DNA from: Begonia masoniana
Taxonomy: Eukaryota; Streptophyta; Magnoliopsida; Cucurbitales; Begoniaceae
Assembly: GCA_022432975.1 (NCBI GenBank)
Contig: CM039503.1
Location: 43,415,869 to 43,479,868, forward strand
Length of the DNA stretch: 64,000 nucleotides
Reading direction: 5' to 3'
In this document: positions 45,380 through 58,449 of the stretch, piece after piece
How the letters are laid out: every line of letters starts with the position of its first letter
Numbering within the stretch: the stretch's first letter is position 1
Notes under the pieces: generated by a model
Seen by the model: the letters and a program-made list of their open reading frames with translations, nothing else
Database searches by the model: none
What the model was told of the DNA's origin: nothing
Translations under genes and position numbers: made by a program

Positions 45380-46498
45380 CATTTCATGGTGACTTTAATG
45401 CAACACAACCACAATCATAGTTGGAAAATGCGGTAGGCGACTCTTTTAGTGATTTAGATGATGATGTTGAGAATGAGTTGATTGATGCATTTAATGATTT
45501 AATTGAGTAATTTAATTTACTCAAATCTAAATATATAATGTTAATTAATGAGAATGTGAATATTAGTAAGAAGCATGCAAGTGTAACATCTTCATTGAAA
45601 AAAGAAACTAGTGATTTAAAAAGAAAAAATATTGATTTGAACAATATTATGAATTAAATTTACGAAATGGTAGTAAAATTTTGGATATGCTTTTAGGAAA
45701 ACAAAGAGTTACATTTCATAAAATCGGTATAGGTTATGAATCATTTAAAAAGAAAAACGCATACAAAAACTTTTTTGTTATCCACTATTTGTAATGTATG
45801 TAATAAAATTGGTCGTAAATCGTTTGTATGTCATTTGAAGTCAAATGATACTTCTTTGAAGTCAAATGATAAAACTTTACCTTCTAGTGTGACGTGGGTT
45901 TCTAAAGGAACCAAAGTTAACAATGAGGACTCAAAAAGATTTGCGTAACTAAGAAAAATAATTAAATTTTTCCTTGTAGGTTGAAAATTCTCCCTTGAAT
46001 AACTTTTAGAATCTCGATAGTGGTTGTTTCAAAACATATGACGAAAGACTCTTCAAAGTTTATCTCCATCACCATAGAAGAAAGGAAACGTCATCTTTGG
46101 AGGTAATCAAAAATAGAAAATCGTTAACATTGGAAACATAGGTCTCATATCTAACCATAGTATTGAAAATGTTTTATTGATTGATGGGTTGAAACATAAT
46201 CTTTAAAGCATTAGTCAATTATATGATAAGGGATATAGAGTTATGTTTTAGTCAAAAATCTTTGCACTATTGATTTAGAAAATGTCTCTTCTTTAGATGA
46301 AAAATATTTTATGGGAAATTTACAAATGGTAGTAAAATTTTGGATATGATTTTCGGAAAACAAAGAGTTACATTTCATAAAATCGGTATAGGTTATGAAT
46401 CATTTAAAAAGAAAAACGCATACAAAAACTTTTTTGTTAGTCCAACTATTTGTAATGTATGTAATAAAATTGGTCATAAATCTTTTGTATGTCCCTTG
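45380..46498 (+). pseudogene. SIRE-like copia gag relic with an internal tandem duplication
   Basis: Reads SKKHASVTSSLKKETSDLKRKN (coiled-coil-like end of gag), then the zinc knuckle CNVCNKIGRKSFVC at about 45790-45830. The 660 bp from 45656 is repeated from 46316 (knuckle again at about 46450-46491). Numerous stops. Gag would form the RNA-packaging particle. Confidence 0.75.
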
Positions 46499-48807
46499 TA
46501 TAACGCTCCGAGTTTTCTAAACTCAGTTCGTTACTCATAAACCTGAACATAACTAGGAAATTTGGACCAAACTTAAAATTTCACTTGAAAGTCAAAACTC
46601 AATATTCACTGAAACCACAACGTTAAAATTCACAGCGGAAAAATAATTTGAAAATAAGCATAGATTAAACGGGATTGTAAATCAATGTTTGGAAATATCA
46701 ATTGAAATAGTAAGAATTGGTTCGACCAAGTCTTAAGCGTGGAAACGTGAAAATTGTAAAAGTCAAACGCATCTGCCGCTAGACAAGGTCAACAAAAAGA
46801 AATAAACTGAAGACTTCCACCGATGACGTTAGCCGGAAGAATCACTCTACCAACTTCAGCCGATGACGTCAGCCGGAAGAATCACTCTTCCAACTTCAGC
46901 CGATCGCAAAACGACAAGTTTTTGCTACTCGCATCTACCGGTGACGTCAGCTAGATGATTTGTTCATCCAGCCTCTGTCGACTACAAGACGACAAAACTT
47001 TTACTCACGTCTTCGATAGAACAAACTACATATACCGATCACAAAAACGACAAACTTCTACTACATCATCCGATAGGTTTAATACCCGACATCCACTGAT
47101 CGCTAAACGACAAAAGACTTTTACCTTCATCATCCGATGAATAAAATACTCGACATCCACCGATCGCTAAACGACAAAAGACTTTTACCTTCATCATCCG
47201 ATGAATAAAATACTCGACATCCACCGATCGCTAAACTACAAAAGACTTTTACCTTCATCATCCGATGAATAAAATACTCGACATCATCCGGTGACTTTAC
47301 TGAAGACATCATCAGATGGCTTTACTGAAGACATCATCCGATAGTCAATAGAACAACAACTCTACGTCTGCCGATAGACATCATCTATCGATAGATCAAA
47401 AATACTCAACGAAAACAGCGTAGCAACAATTTCACTCTAACAAGAAAACTCTACCAGTAGAACATGAACATTTTACTAAAAACCATTCGAAACTATTTAA
47501 ATCAGTGTATTACTCCGAAATGTGGTAAGACCACTATCAAACTGACAGAGTATCATTAACAGAAAGTCTCAAGATGTATTCCAAAAAAACATTAAAACTA
47601 ATACTGTCATAAAAACTCAACGTACTTAAATTGAAACATTGTCAACTAAACCTTCACGACTCCTGACATCAGTTAAACCGCCCCGTCAGCTGCCAGTTCG
47701 ATGCATGAATGTACCCCACCAACCTACCTAGCTCTCAACAAACTCAGAGAACACACCTGCTGTCTTTTCTTCACCTACATCACAAAACTCATCTATTAGC
47801 CTAATGCTAAATAAGTGAAGCAATCATGAAATGAAATGCTGAAATGTAAATCTTAATCATGCAGTTTCTACTTTCTCAGCTCAGTTGCATTCACATTCAT
47901 CGTAATCTGATCTCAATATTCCATTGGGAGTGAGATCAACTCTCTCAAAGTCATAAATCCTCTTCATCAATTAAGGAGCGGATTAATTCCCTTAACAGCT
48001 ATAATGATCCCCAGGTTCCCTTGGGAGTGGGATCAACTCTCCAAATGTTATAAATCCCTTCATAAGTTAATGGGTGGATTAGTTCCCTCAATAGTTTGTC
48101 TGTCATATTCAGTTCATGCCTTACCATTCCTTACACAGAAATTCATTTTCGTAATCTTCAAAAAAAATCATGATGCATGACATACAAACTCATTCACACA
48201 ATACATAATCCTACTGTTTTGTGATGTAGGCCCGAAGGCACATGCATACTTCACTTACCTGGCTCTCCTGGAAATGCTCGGTGTTGCAAACTACTTTAGG
48301 AGCTTACTCAACCTAAAACCATGGACAGATTATCGATTAGATTTTATTAAACATCATTCGACACTATCCAGAAGTCTAAGGAAACTAGTTTAGGAGCTTA
48401 GTTCGTTATACATCTCCGATTACCACAAAACCCGAACTAGTTTGCTCACAGCATTCTCGAAACTCACATTTATCCACTACCCAAATCATCGATAGTTACC
48501 AATGCAGCAAGGAATCGAAATAGAACTCACCTAGTTTGGAGAAAATCGGATGGAAGAATCGCCTAAAGAGCTCTACTGCTTGAGCTGATTACCGAGAGAG
48601 GAGAGTAGGGAAAGAGTGGCGGCTACAGTGCATTTAATCACAAAGCCTCTTTCCTTAAATAGGTTATCCATTATAAGTTCTCAATTTACCACTATGCCCT
48701 TACTTAGTCACTCATTAACCTAATTAATACTTTCCTCAATTTTCTCCACAACATGCTTACTATTAAATAACAGAATAGAAATTGGTTTAATAGAACTGGG
48801 TGCTACA
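46499..48807 (-). mobile_element. Solo Tekay-type LTR (2.31 kb), TSD CCTTG/CTTTG
   Basis: Plus strand TATAACGCTCCGAG... to ...GGGTGCTACA, i.e. minus strand TGTAGCACCCAG to CGGAGCGTTATA. Same family as 23720. The flanks CCTTG (46494-46498) and CTTTG (48808-48812) differ by one base. The minus strand keeps the CATTAGGCTAATAGATGAG block (47795-47813) and the GATGTAG acceptor. It landed in the second copy of the gag duplication, so it is younger than that duplication. Confidence 0.88.
47095..47285 (-). repeat. Tandem repeat, about 64 bp unit, three copies
   Basis: Units carry CTTCATCATCCGATGAATAA and CATCCACCGATCGCTAAAC. It is the position-equivalent of the 3' arrays in the other LTRs. Confidence 0.88.
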
Positions 48808-48812
48808 CTTTG

Positions 48813-51800
48813 AAGTCAAATGATAAAACTTTATCTTCTAGTGTGACGTGAGTTTCTAAAGGAACCAAAGTTAACACTGAGGACTCAAAAAGATTTGGGT
48901 AACTAAGAAAAATAATTAAAATTTTCCTTGTAGGTTGAAAATTCTCCCTTGAATGACTTTTAGAATCTCGATAGTGGTTGTTCAAAACATTTGACGGAAG
49001 ACTCTTCAAAGTTTATCTCCATCACCATAAAAGAAAGGAAATGTCATCTTTGGAGGTAATCAAAAATGGAAAATCGTTAACATTGGAAACATAGGTCTCA
49101 TATCTAACCATAGTATTGAAAATGTTCTATTGATTGATTGGTTGAAACATAATCTTTAAAGCATTAGTCAATTATATGATAAGGGATATAGAGTTATTTT
49201 TGAGTCAAAAATCTTTGCACTATTGATTTAGAAAATGTTTGCACTATTGATTTAGAAAATGTCTCTTCTTTAGATGAAAAATGTTTTATGGAAAATTCCT
49301 TCATTGATTGTTGATCTTGACATAGAAAATTCGGCTAGGCTAGCACCTACTCTTGATATATTTCTTGCTAGAAGTATCCATGATCCCATTGACAACGAGT
49401 AGGACCAAATAATTCAATAGGGGTAGTTGCTGAACCATACCACATAGTTCAAGCAATAACAAAAGTTGCAAAAAAGACAACAACAATAATACACTACTGG
49501 AAATGGTTGTTTCAATATTTCCCATACTCCAGCTGAGATTTCTAGAAAAAATTTTGTTAGAGGTTTTCCAAAGATATCATTTAAGAATGATAGAGTTTGT
49601 GATGCTTGTCAAATAGGAAAGCAAACAAATAGTTCCTTTGTTTCAAAAAGTGTTGTTTCTTCTTTCAAGTCTCTTCAACTTCTTTATATGAACCTTTTTG
49701 GATCATCTAAAACTGTTAGCTTATGAGGTAATAATTATGCCTATGTTATTATTGATGATGTCTTTAGTTCATATGGGTGTTCTTCATAAGGTCAAAAGAT
49801 AAATCTTTGATACCTTTTGTAGTTTTGGAAGAAAGTTCAAAATGAGAAGGATCTCTCTGTAGTTGCTATCCGTAGATCATGATGGAGAATTTGAGAATGA
49901 AAGTTTTGAGTTTTTTTTTTGTCTAAAATACGATATTAAACACAATTTCTCTTTACCTAGAACACCTCAACAAAATGATAAATAGAAAAAAAGTTTGTCT
50001 CTCAAAAAGCTAGCTAGAACTATGCTTAATGAAAATAATCTTTCTAAATATTTTTGGGTGAAGCTATTGCAACTGCTTGCTATGTCCTTAATTGGGTCTC
50101 CATTTGACCAATTCTTTAGAAAACCTCTTATGAGATTTGGAACGGTAGAACACCAAGCATCAAATATTTTAGAATTTTTGGTTGCAAGTATTTCATCCTT
50201 AATACAAGGATAATTTAGACAAGTTTGACTCCAAGACAAACTATAAGATATTTCAAGGTATTCTCCAACTAGCAAAGCTTATAGAGTTGTCAATAAAAGA
50301 ACTCAAGTTGTGGAAGAATCTATGATTGTAACATTTGATGAAATATCACAACTGTCAAACATTGCAAAGTTAAATGATGATTTAGAAAGGGATATAAAAT
50401 TTATAGTCTTAGGTGAAAATGCTGGTTCAAATCATGAGCACCTCTTTAGAACATCCTCCTAAAGTGTTAGAGGCTATTCCAATCTATAATGTCAATGATG
50501 TTGTGCCTAAATATTGAAAATATGCTAAAAATCATCCAATTATTGATATTCTAGTTGATCCTACCCTAGAAGTAAAAAATAGACCCTCCCTTAGGAACTT
50601 ATTACGCTAATATAGCTTTCAGCTCTCAAATAGAGCCTAAGAATTTTGAAGAAGTCAAAATGGATGAAAATTAGACTTTGGCCATGCAAGAATTGTTGAA
50701 TCAATTTTAAAGGAACACTGTTTGAGAATTTGTTTCAAGGTTAAAGGATAATTCCATTATTGGTACTAAATGGATTTTCAAGAACAAATTGGATGAAAAT
50801 AGATTGGTTGTAAGAAATAAATTAGATTGGTTGCTAAGTGATATAACCAAGAAGAAGGAATTGATTTTCAGAAAAAATTTCTCCGGTAGCTAGTTTAGGA
50901 CTATTCGTATGCTCTTAGCTTTTTCTTGCTTTAAAAAGTTTACTCTCTTTATGTAGAGCAATCCTTAGGATATGAGGATCATGATAAGATTGATCATGTC
51001 TATAAGCTCAATAAGACTCTCTATGGACTTAAGCAAGCTCCTAGATCTTGATAAGATAGGTTGAACAAATTCCTTTTAGAAAGAGACTTCAAAATGAGTA
51101 AAATTTATTATACTTTGTTCACGAAGCAAAAGGATAATAATATGCTTATTGTTCAAATTTATGACGATGATATGATCTTGGATGCAACAAATGATTCACT
51201 TTGTAATATTTTTGCTTTCTTGATACAAAGTGAATTTAAGATGAGTATGATGGAGAATTTTTTCTAGGATTTCAATTTAGCCAATCTTATAAAGGAATCT
51301 TTTGAAGCCAAGAGAAGTATGTCAAAGAGCTTCTAAAAAGATTTGGTATGGACTCATCCAAATCTTCTAGTACACCCATGAGCACCATCCAAATCTTCTC
51401 GTACACCCATGAGCACTCCTACAAAATTAGATAAGGATGAAGAAGTTAAAGATCTGGATTTAAAAAAATATTGTGACATGATTGGGTCTTTGTTGTATGT
51501 AACGACAAGTAGACTAGATATTCTTTTTAGTGTATGTTTGTGTACTAGATTTTAAGATTCTCCTAAGAAATCTTACTTAAATGTGATTAAGAGAATATTT
51601 AAATATTTGAGTGACATATACAATTTAGGCTTATTGTATTCCAAAGGAACTTCTTTCAAGTTAGTGAGATATTCTTATTCGAATTATGCCAGCGACTTAG
51701 TTGATAGAAAGAGGACAAGTGATAACTGTTAATTTCTTGGAGAATCTTTGGTATCTTGGTTCTTTAACAAACAAAACTCTGTGGCACTTTCTACGGCTCA

Positions 51801-51944
51801 GAGTGAATATATTATCGTTAGGAGTTGCTATGCTTAAATGTTTTGGATGAAACAAACCTTAGAGGACTATAATCAATTTATAAGAAATTTGATTAGATGT
51901 GAGGATACTAGTGCTATCAACATTTTCAAGAATCCAATTCAATA
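48813..51944 (+). pseudogene. SIRE-like copia pol relic: integrase, RT, RNase H
   Basis: Continues the gag relic. Readable in order: GAG-pre-integrase (CDACQIGKQTNSSF, about 49590), integrase (LLYMNLFGSSKTVS near 49690; ARTMLNENNLSKYFW near 50010-50060), C-terminal DNLDKFDSK (about 50210), and RT (NKFLLERDFK...LIVQIYDDDMILDA, 51061-51190). The catalytic box reads YDDD instead of YVDD. RNase H follows with YCDMIGSLLYVTTSRLDI, SWFFNKQNSVALSTAQSEY and NPIQYSRK. Homology stops at 51944, before the TKHIDIRYHF motif. Very many stops; ancient. Confidence 0.85.
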
Positions 51945-51953
51945 TTCTAGAAA

Positions 51954-52800
51954 GGGTAATTATCGATTTAAACTCTATACTATGCACTTTATTTAAGTTA
52001 GCCCTCCGTACAAAAAAAAATTGGCAAACCAAATCCTTGACTTTAATTCTGTTATCAATTTTGACATTCCATCAACAATTTCGTTAAACCCTCATTTAAA
52101 AAACTACCAAAATATAGTGGATTCACTTAAAATTTTTACCACATATTCACTACTTAATAAGCAAATAATCTAGAAATTTTTGTGATTTTTTAACATATAT
52201 ACGATTTATTGTAATTTTATTTTAATAATTTATAAAAATATTAAAATAAATCATACAAATTTTAGAAAATGAGGAAACTTTTTCTATTATCTACCCATGA
52301 TATGGTGAACATGTGAAAACTTTTCAAATAAATCAATATCGTTTGGTATTTTTAAAAAAATTAATTTATAAAGTAAAGAAAAAACTAAGATTAACTTTAA
52401 ACAAATATCAAACGATATTAGATTTATTTGAAAATATTTTCTCATGTTCACCACATCATGGGTAAATAATAGAAAAATGTTCGTGATTTTCTAAAAGTTG
52501 TATGATTTATTATAATAGTTTTAGAAATTACCAAAATAAAATTAAAATAAATCGTACATATGTTAAAAAATCACGAATATTTTCAAATTATCTTCTCATT
52601 AAGTGGTGAACATATGGTAAAAATTTAAAGTAAATCTAATATCGTTTAGTAATTTTTTAAATGAGTGTTTAACAAAATTATTGATGAGAGGTCAAAACTA
52701 ATAATAGAATCAAAGTACAGGGTTTGGTTTGCCGGTGTTTTTAGTACAGAGGCTAACTGAAATAAAGTGCATAGTACAGAGTTCAAATCGATAATTACCC
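51954..52800. mobile_element. Foldback Mutator-type MITE (847 bp), TSD TTCTAGAAA
   Basis: Begins GGGTAATTATCGATTT and ends with its reverse complement. About 148 bp at each end pair with each other, and inner blocks are also inverted copies (ATATCAAACGATATT type), so the whole element can fold on itself. The 9 bp TTCTAGAAA (itself a near-palindrome) flanks it at 51945-51953 and 52801-52809, the Mutator signature. No coding capacity. Confidence 0.92.
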
Positions 52801-52809
52801 TTCTAGAAA

Positions 52810-53945
52810 TGATAAATTATGCTCAAAATGAAGAGGCAGAGGAAACTTTGTTCTTGCATACAAAGGAGAAGAAAGCGAGAGCAAAATGTGGTATCTTGAC
52901 AACGCGACAAGCAATCACATGTGTGATGACAAAATAAATTTATGGAGGTCGACGACTCATTGAACGAATTAGTCACTTTTTGAGATACCCCCAAAGTTCA
53001 AATTAAAGGTAAATGTATGATATTCATTTTTATATGAAAAATAACGCTCGTCAACTTATAGCAATTTTTACTATGTTCTGTGTATGAAGAGTAACATTTT
53101 GAGCTTGGGACAGTTGTTGGAGAAATATTACAAGGTTCACATAAAGGATCGTAGTATCGTACTTTAAGATGATAGAAGAAATGTGATTGTGAAGGTACCA
53201 ATGATGATAAACATAATGTTTGCTGGATATTCAAGATGACATTGGTAGATGTCTGAAGGCTTATGCAAAGAACACTTCTTGTCTTTGGCACTTGAGACTT
53301 GACTATCTATATTTTGGTGGCTTGAATCTATTGGGTCAAAAAAGAATGCTAAAAGGTTTGTCGTCCATAGACCAACCAAACCAATTATGCGAAGGATAAA
53401 GTTTTGGCAAACAATTTTGAAAGAGTTTTTCAAAGAATACAATATCAAGAGCAAGTAAATCACTTCAACTTTCTTCATGTTGATGTATGCAGACCGACTA
53501 AGGCTCTCTCATTTTGTAAAAATCAGTATTTTCTTCTCTGCGTTGATGATTTTAGAAGAAAACTTGGGTTTATTTTTTGAACGAGAAACTCACGTTTTTT
53601 TCTATATTTTAGAAAACTTAAAGCATATGTAGAAACAAAAAGCGGTCATTCATTCCATTAAAGCCCTGAGATCAGATAGAGAAAGAGAGTTTACATCTAA
53701 CAAGTTTAATGAGTTTTGTGAAGCCAATGACATTCATCGATTCCTATAGTTACATGATCTCCTCAACCAAACAACGTAGTTGAAAGAAAGCATTGGAAAT
53801 ATTCTCAATATGGCGAAAGGTATGTTGAAATCTAAGAAGATGTTGAAAAAGTTTTTGGCAAAAGCACTTGATTGCCCCGTATATATATCAAATAGGTGGC
53901 CGATAAGAAGCTTGTAGGACAAAACACCTCAAGAAGCATGAAGTC
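52810..53945 (+). pseudogene. Tork-like copia relic: protease/pre-integrase to integrase
   Basis: Starts inside the gag-pol junction: WYLDNATSNHMCDD (protease active site, D.A for D.G; about 52893-52930), SLGQLLEKYYKVHIKD-like (about 53100), HLRLDYLYFGGLN pre-integrase (about 53290), then integrase to KALRSDREREFTSNKFNEFCE (about 53660-53730), NILNMAKGMLKSKKM and DKTPQEA (53938). It ends there. Many stops and frame changes. A different clade from the SIRE relic left of the MITE. Confidence 0.8.
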
Positions 53946-54474
53946 GAAGAAAACCGAGTACTTCCCTGACGCGCCTTGAGGTCCTACAGATCTATCACTA
54001 AGCAGGATCAAGGTGTTACGGAAGCGAAAAAATGGTTGGTGATAATCGTTTTCGGGTTTAACCGAAAACAGTGAGGAAAAATAGAAAAATAGAGGAAATG
54101 GCATAAATGAGAGGAGGGAATTACATGTCGGGCTTGAGGCTAACTTACCTACAAACACTTCAGAATGGAACGATGGAGTGAAGAAATGAAAAACCCATGG
54201 CTGAGTCGAAGACATCAAGTGTTTCGGGTGAGAAATCCTTCGCAGACGATGGATAACACAGCGTAAGGGCAGGTTGATTCCACCTTCCTTCTGTTTTCTG
54301 ACCCAACAAGGATTCGAAGAGAAAGAGTGGTTAGATGAATCAACAGCAACCAGAACCCGGAGGAACAATCGGAGGGCTACTCCTCTCGGCGATTTTTATA
54401 GCCGAGACTATTACCATTCAGTAATCCAAAAACCCATATGGTTTTCAAGAAGCAAAATGTTTTTCATTAATCAT
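53946..54474. other. Promoter/LTR-like fragment on the minus strand, no gene
   Basis: Minus strand has CTATAAAAATCG (about 54394-54405) followed by a leader-like, pyrimidine-rich stretch, as in an LTR or gene promoter. The 178-codon open frame across it has no recognisable motif. Origin unknown. Confidence 0.3.
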
Positions 54475-55747
54475 TGTAACACCCGATTCTATTGAACTAA
54501 TTATCTATTATTTTAATTAATGGTACACTTTATATGGTAATAATAAAAGTAGGGTTAATGGATGACTAGGCGAGGGCATAAGGGTAATTGAAAATTTAAA
54601 AGTGGATAACGTATTTAAGGAAAGAGTTTTAGGGTTTAATGCACTGTAGCCGCCACTGTTTTCTCAAATCATTTTCGACTCTCAGCTTCTCAGCTCAGCA
54701 AAGTGCGCTAGGAGATTCTTCTCTGATTTTCCCTTCGACTTAGGTGAGTTTTACTAAGGTATCTTACTGTATTATGATTATAGACGATAGAGGAGTATCG
54801 TAGATACATGTTTCTGGGAAATGCAGGGCGTAGGAGTTGAGTCGGGTCTCGTATGAATCGGGAATGTGCTATGAACTAAACTTCCAAACTAGTTTTCCCA
54901 GATTTCTGGATAGATTAGAATGAGGCTTAGTAGAAATCTAATTAATATTCTGTTCATGATTCTAGGTGTGCAAAGCTTCCAAAGTAGTTGAAACCGAACT
55001 TTTCCAGGGAGCCAGGTAAGTGAAGTATGCTTGTGCCTTCGGGCCTACATCACAAAACAGTAGGATTGTGTATGCTTGATTGTGTTTGTATGTCATGCAT
55101 CATATTTTGAAAATATACGAAAATGAATTTGCATGAAATGACATGGTAAGGAATGAACAGACTGTAACAGTTGTCAAGGGAACTAATCCGCCCCTTAATC
55201 AAGAGAGAAGATGTATGACTTTGGGGGAAGTGATCCAAACCCCAATTTCACAGGGGGAGCTGAACAGTTTGTTAAGGGAATTAGTCCGCCCTTTAATCAA
55301 GAGAGAGGACGTATTAGGAATTTATGTTCAGTATTTCATTCATTATTGCTTTACTTACTTAGCATTAGGCTAATAGATGAGTTTTGTGATGTAGGTGCTG
55401 AGCTTTCAACAGGTGAATTCCCTGAGTTTACTGAGGAATAGGTGAAGTTGGAGGAGCACTTCTATGCTATGGTTAGGTGCTCTGATGAGGCGGTTTAATT
55501 TTTGTCTGAATGAGAGTTTTTCGTGGTTAGGTGTTCTGATGAAGTGATCTGAGAATTTTAATGATAGTAGAAGTTTGATACTTCTTTTAACACTTCTGTG
55601 ATCTTTTTTTCTGGATTTGGAAGTATGATTGGATTTTGACTGTAGCTTGCTATTCTGAATTTTTAAGAAGTGTGGATTGTGTTGATTAGAATGATTTCAG
55701 CAAAATGTACAAAATTATTTAGCAGTCGGATTTACTCCTTGTTAGAG

Positions 55748-56352
55748 TGTAACGACCCATTTCCCCAGCAATATATTGTCCGCTCTGGGGATTGGGCCGT
55801 TACCCAATATCCTCCCCTCACGGCTTTGTTTGGCGAGAACTTCCCAGAAGGTCACCCAACCTGGAATTGCTCTCGCTGAAGCACTTTTAACTTCGGAGTT
55901 CTTATGGGATCCGTTGTCAATTGTGCTCCAAAACGCGTCTTGCTATGTTGGGAGGGTCTCTTTACATATGTTTCATTTCCACATACTTCCCCACGCGATG
56001 TGGGATTGTGACGATCCCCTTTTTACAACCTGTCACCTTCCGGTTCGCCCGCGCGGACGTACCGCCATCCGGGTTCCGGTTCGTGCAGCCATTGTACACA
56101 TACTTGCACATTCGGGTCATCACAATCACCCCCCCTCGGGGGCCCAACGTCCTCGTTGGCCACATTTCCGGTTGGGTACAGGCTCTGATACCATTTCTTT
56201 TGTTTTCTTTCTCACCAATTATCTCTATCTCTTTTTAATTTCCTTTTATTAAATTTACCCATTAATCCAAATATTCACGATCACTTCATTTACACAATTT
56301 AACATTTCTGTACATTCGTAAAAATCGAGCCGCTAAATTCTCGGGTGTTACA
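55748..56352 (-). mobile_element. 3' LTR (605 bp) of the gag-only element, with 5S rRNA-like segment
   Basis: Minus strand TGTAACACCCGAGAATTTAG to ATGGGTCGTTACA. Contains a 79 bp 5S-rRNA-like piece and, mid-LTR, TGGTATCAGAGCC, which equals a primer binding site. Upstream on the minus strand is a polypurine tract AAGGAGGGTGGAT (56353-56365). Confidence 0.9.
55834..55912 (-). other. 5S rRNA-derived segment (Pol III internal promoter) in the left LTR
   Basis: Minus strand GGATCCCATAAGAACTCCGA, then AGTTAAAAGTGCTTCAGCGA, GAGCAATTCCAGGTTGGG and TGACCTTCTGGGAAGTTCTC. It aligns base for base with the 3' two thirds of plant 5S rRNA (GGATCCCATCAGAACTCCGA; AGTTAAGCGTGCTTGGGCGA; GGATGGGTGACC; TGGGAAGTCCTC). 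The regions of box A, the intermediate element and box C are all included with a few substitutions. The 5' third of 5S is not recognisable, so this is not a working rRNA gene. Such segments are the hallmark of Cassandra retroelements. Confidence 0.88.
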
Positions 56353-58449
56353 ATCCACCCTCCTTAAAAAAAATTTTGTCCTCAAAATTTGTCTAGCGTC
56401 AAAGGTCTCCCATATCTAAACTACTTCAAAAGATATATCATAAATCTTTAGTCCTTAACTTCGTTGTGTTGTCACTATATTTCTCAAGCTACGTTTATCC
56501 CATACATCCTCAAAGCTGTACCCCTTAACTATCTCCAAATCAGATTCACTGTTTCAAAATTTTTGTTCCACCCTTATAAACAATGTCCCGAAAGTTAGCG
56601 ACTCATTAATTAGAATTTACCTCTATGATCCCAGCTATTTACATGAAAACTTACTCTTTCTTAGATTTACTGATCTTAATTTAAACCAACTAAACTTCAA
56701 CTTCCAAAATCATTCAATTTAGTTCCATTTCTACATTTCCTCGAACACAATTCGTTTGAATCATCATTCCCCCTAATAAAACTATTCCCAAAACAACGCC
56801 CATAAGCATTCCAAATCTTACCAAGTTTCCTAAGCCTTCAATCAAACGTTCTCTAACTGTGTACTTGTCACCTGACGACCTGAGCACGCGTTGGTCTAAA
56901 TTTAATCATCCAAAACGTTAAACTCTCTAACTTCTCAATTGGTCTCCACTAAAGATCGTATCTTATCCTCAATCCTCGAAATATCTTCCACTCCCCAACG
57001 TCATTTGGGTTGACTATCGTTTAAGGATTCCTAACAACACCCAGGTTGTAATCTAACTCTCCTTTATTTAACTTCAACTCGAGCTAAGTTCATTCAGTTC
57101 CTAACCATTTCAAATTTCGTACCATCAACGTGTACCTAAGCACATTAAGCCCTTAAAGCTTCTTCAATTCTATGACACTAAGGACCGGATGCACAATTTT
57201 CTCATCCAATTCTCCATTTCGCGCTCTGCTCTACGATACTATCTCATTTCCTATTTAACACTCTCATCTCTTACACCTACGTACCTTGGGCAATAATAAC
57301 ATTTCATTAGCCAATCCAATGCTATTCTCATACACCGGGCTTTAAATACTTAAATCTACCCTTTTATGCTTTCAAGATATTCTCTAAGTTTTCCTAATTA
57401 TGCCCACTACGCACGTTTTGTCCAACTTTTACCTCGGTCATCATCAATCCCTAACAAATTCTTAAGTCTAAACTAATTTATTAAACTATTCACCCAATAC
57501 CTTAAAGGGTGCATAAACAATTCGACGTAACTTACGAGTCGAAACTCCTCTAAATTTCCTGATCTAACCGCACTTCTGAGCTCACCTGCACAGTCTTGGT
57601 GCAAATCTTTCTTCCTTCATCCGATAGGCTCCAAAATTCCACAACCTTAATTACTTGACTCTTATTTCAACCTCTCATTTAATCAAGTTAATTTTCTCAC
57701 TTACCCGTATGACACTATTCGAAGCCCAAAATCAACCTAACAACCCATTTTATATTATATTACATAGTCTCAGGTTATGGTGTCTAACTCGAACTGTATC
57801 AACTATAGTCTTATGACTTAACTCTTATCTGACTGCCCCATCACTCTTAGTTTCACTAAATTTTCTCCTCTATCGCTTTGGTTGTAAACCTCAAACATCA
57901 AAAAGAGAAACAAATCCCCCCTTTGTCGACTAGTCTTCTAAAGTGGTACATATTTCCTAGAAAACATCTAATTCTTGTAACTTAAGTACCTCCTTACATA
58001 AGATTCCCTATTTTCTAACGTCTCTAAATTTGTTAACCTACCAACTTTGCCTCAATATCTTTATTCTCTTCACTGATATTTACTAAGTCAAACGCTCCCA
58101 CTCAACAATTTACCTAAAAATTCTTGGTTACTATCTTTATCAAAATACTCATAAGGTTCGTCAACTAGGGTCCAGTGTCTATCTATTCAAACGTTATGTC
58201 TCATAGGTTGTACCCTTCCAATGGTAATAAAATTCTAAGCGCACAACTTCTTGCTGCTAAGTCGGGTTAATCCTATTGATACATAACTCTTTTTCTATAA
58301 GATGCATATCATCCTGTATTCTGCCTACCGTATTCTCGTCGAGGCTCCTACTATTCCCTTACCTCTCTATTCTCATGCCTACTTTTATCTATCGCACAAT
58401 TATTACATTCAAATCCTCACTCTATACTACATCTCTATTCATTTGTCCT
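56353..58449 (-). other. Internal region of the gag-only element without pol genes
   Basis: About 2.1 kb between the polypurine tract and the gag stop. I see no protease, RT or integrase motif on either strand. Beside the purine tract a tail like WETFDARQILRTKF (about 56420-56375) resembles the end of a Ty3/gypsy pol, so pol was probably lost or decayed beyond reading. Confidence 0.55.

Noticed and set aside
53832..54368. 178-codon minus-strand frame
   Set aside because: No domain or motif; overlaps a copia integrase relic on the other strand and promoter-like sequence.
55834..55912. A functional 5S rRNA gene
   Set aside because: The first third of 5S rRNA is absent, box A has substitutions and no T-run terminator stands directly after it; it is part of an LTR.
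55776..56252. 158-codon plus-strand frame, repeated at 59782-60204
   Set aside because: Antisense to the LTR with the 5S-like segment; its conservation comes from the LTR copies being alike.
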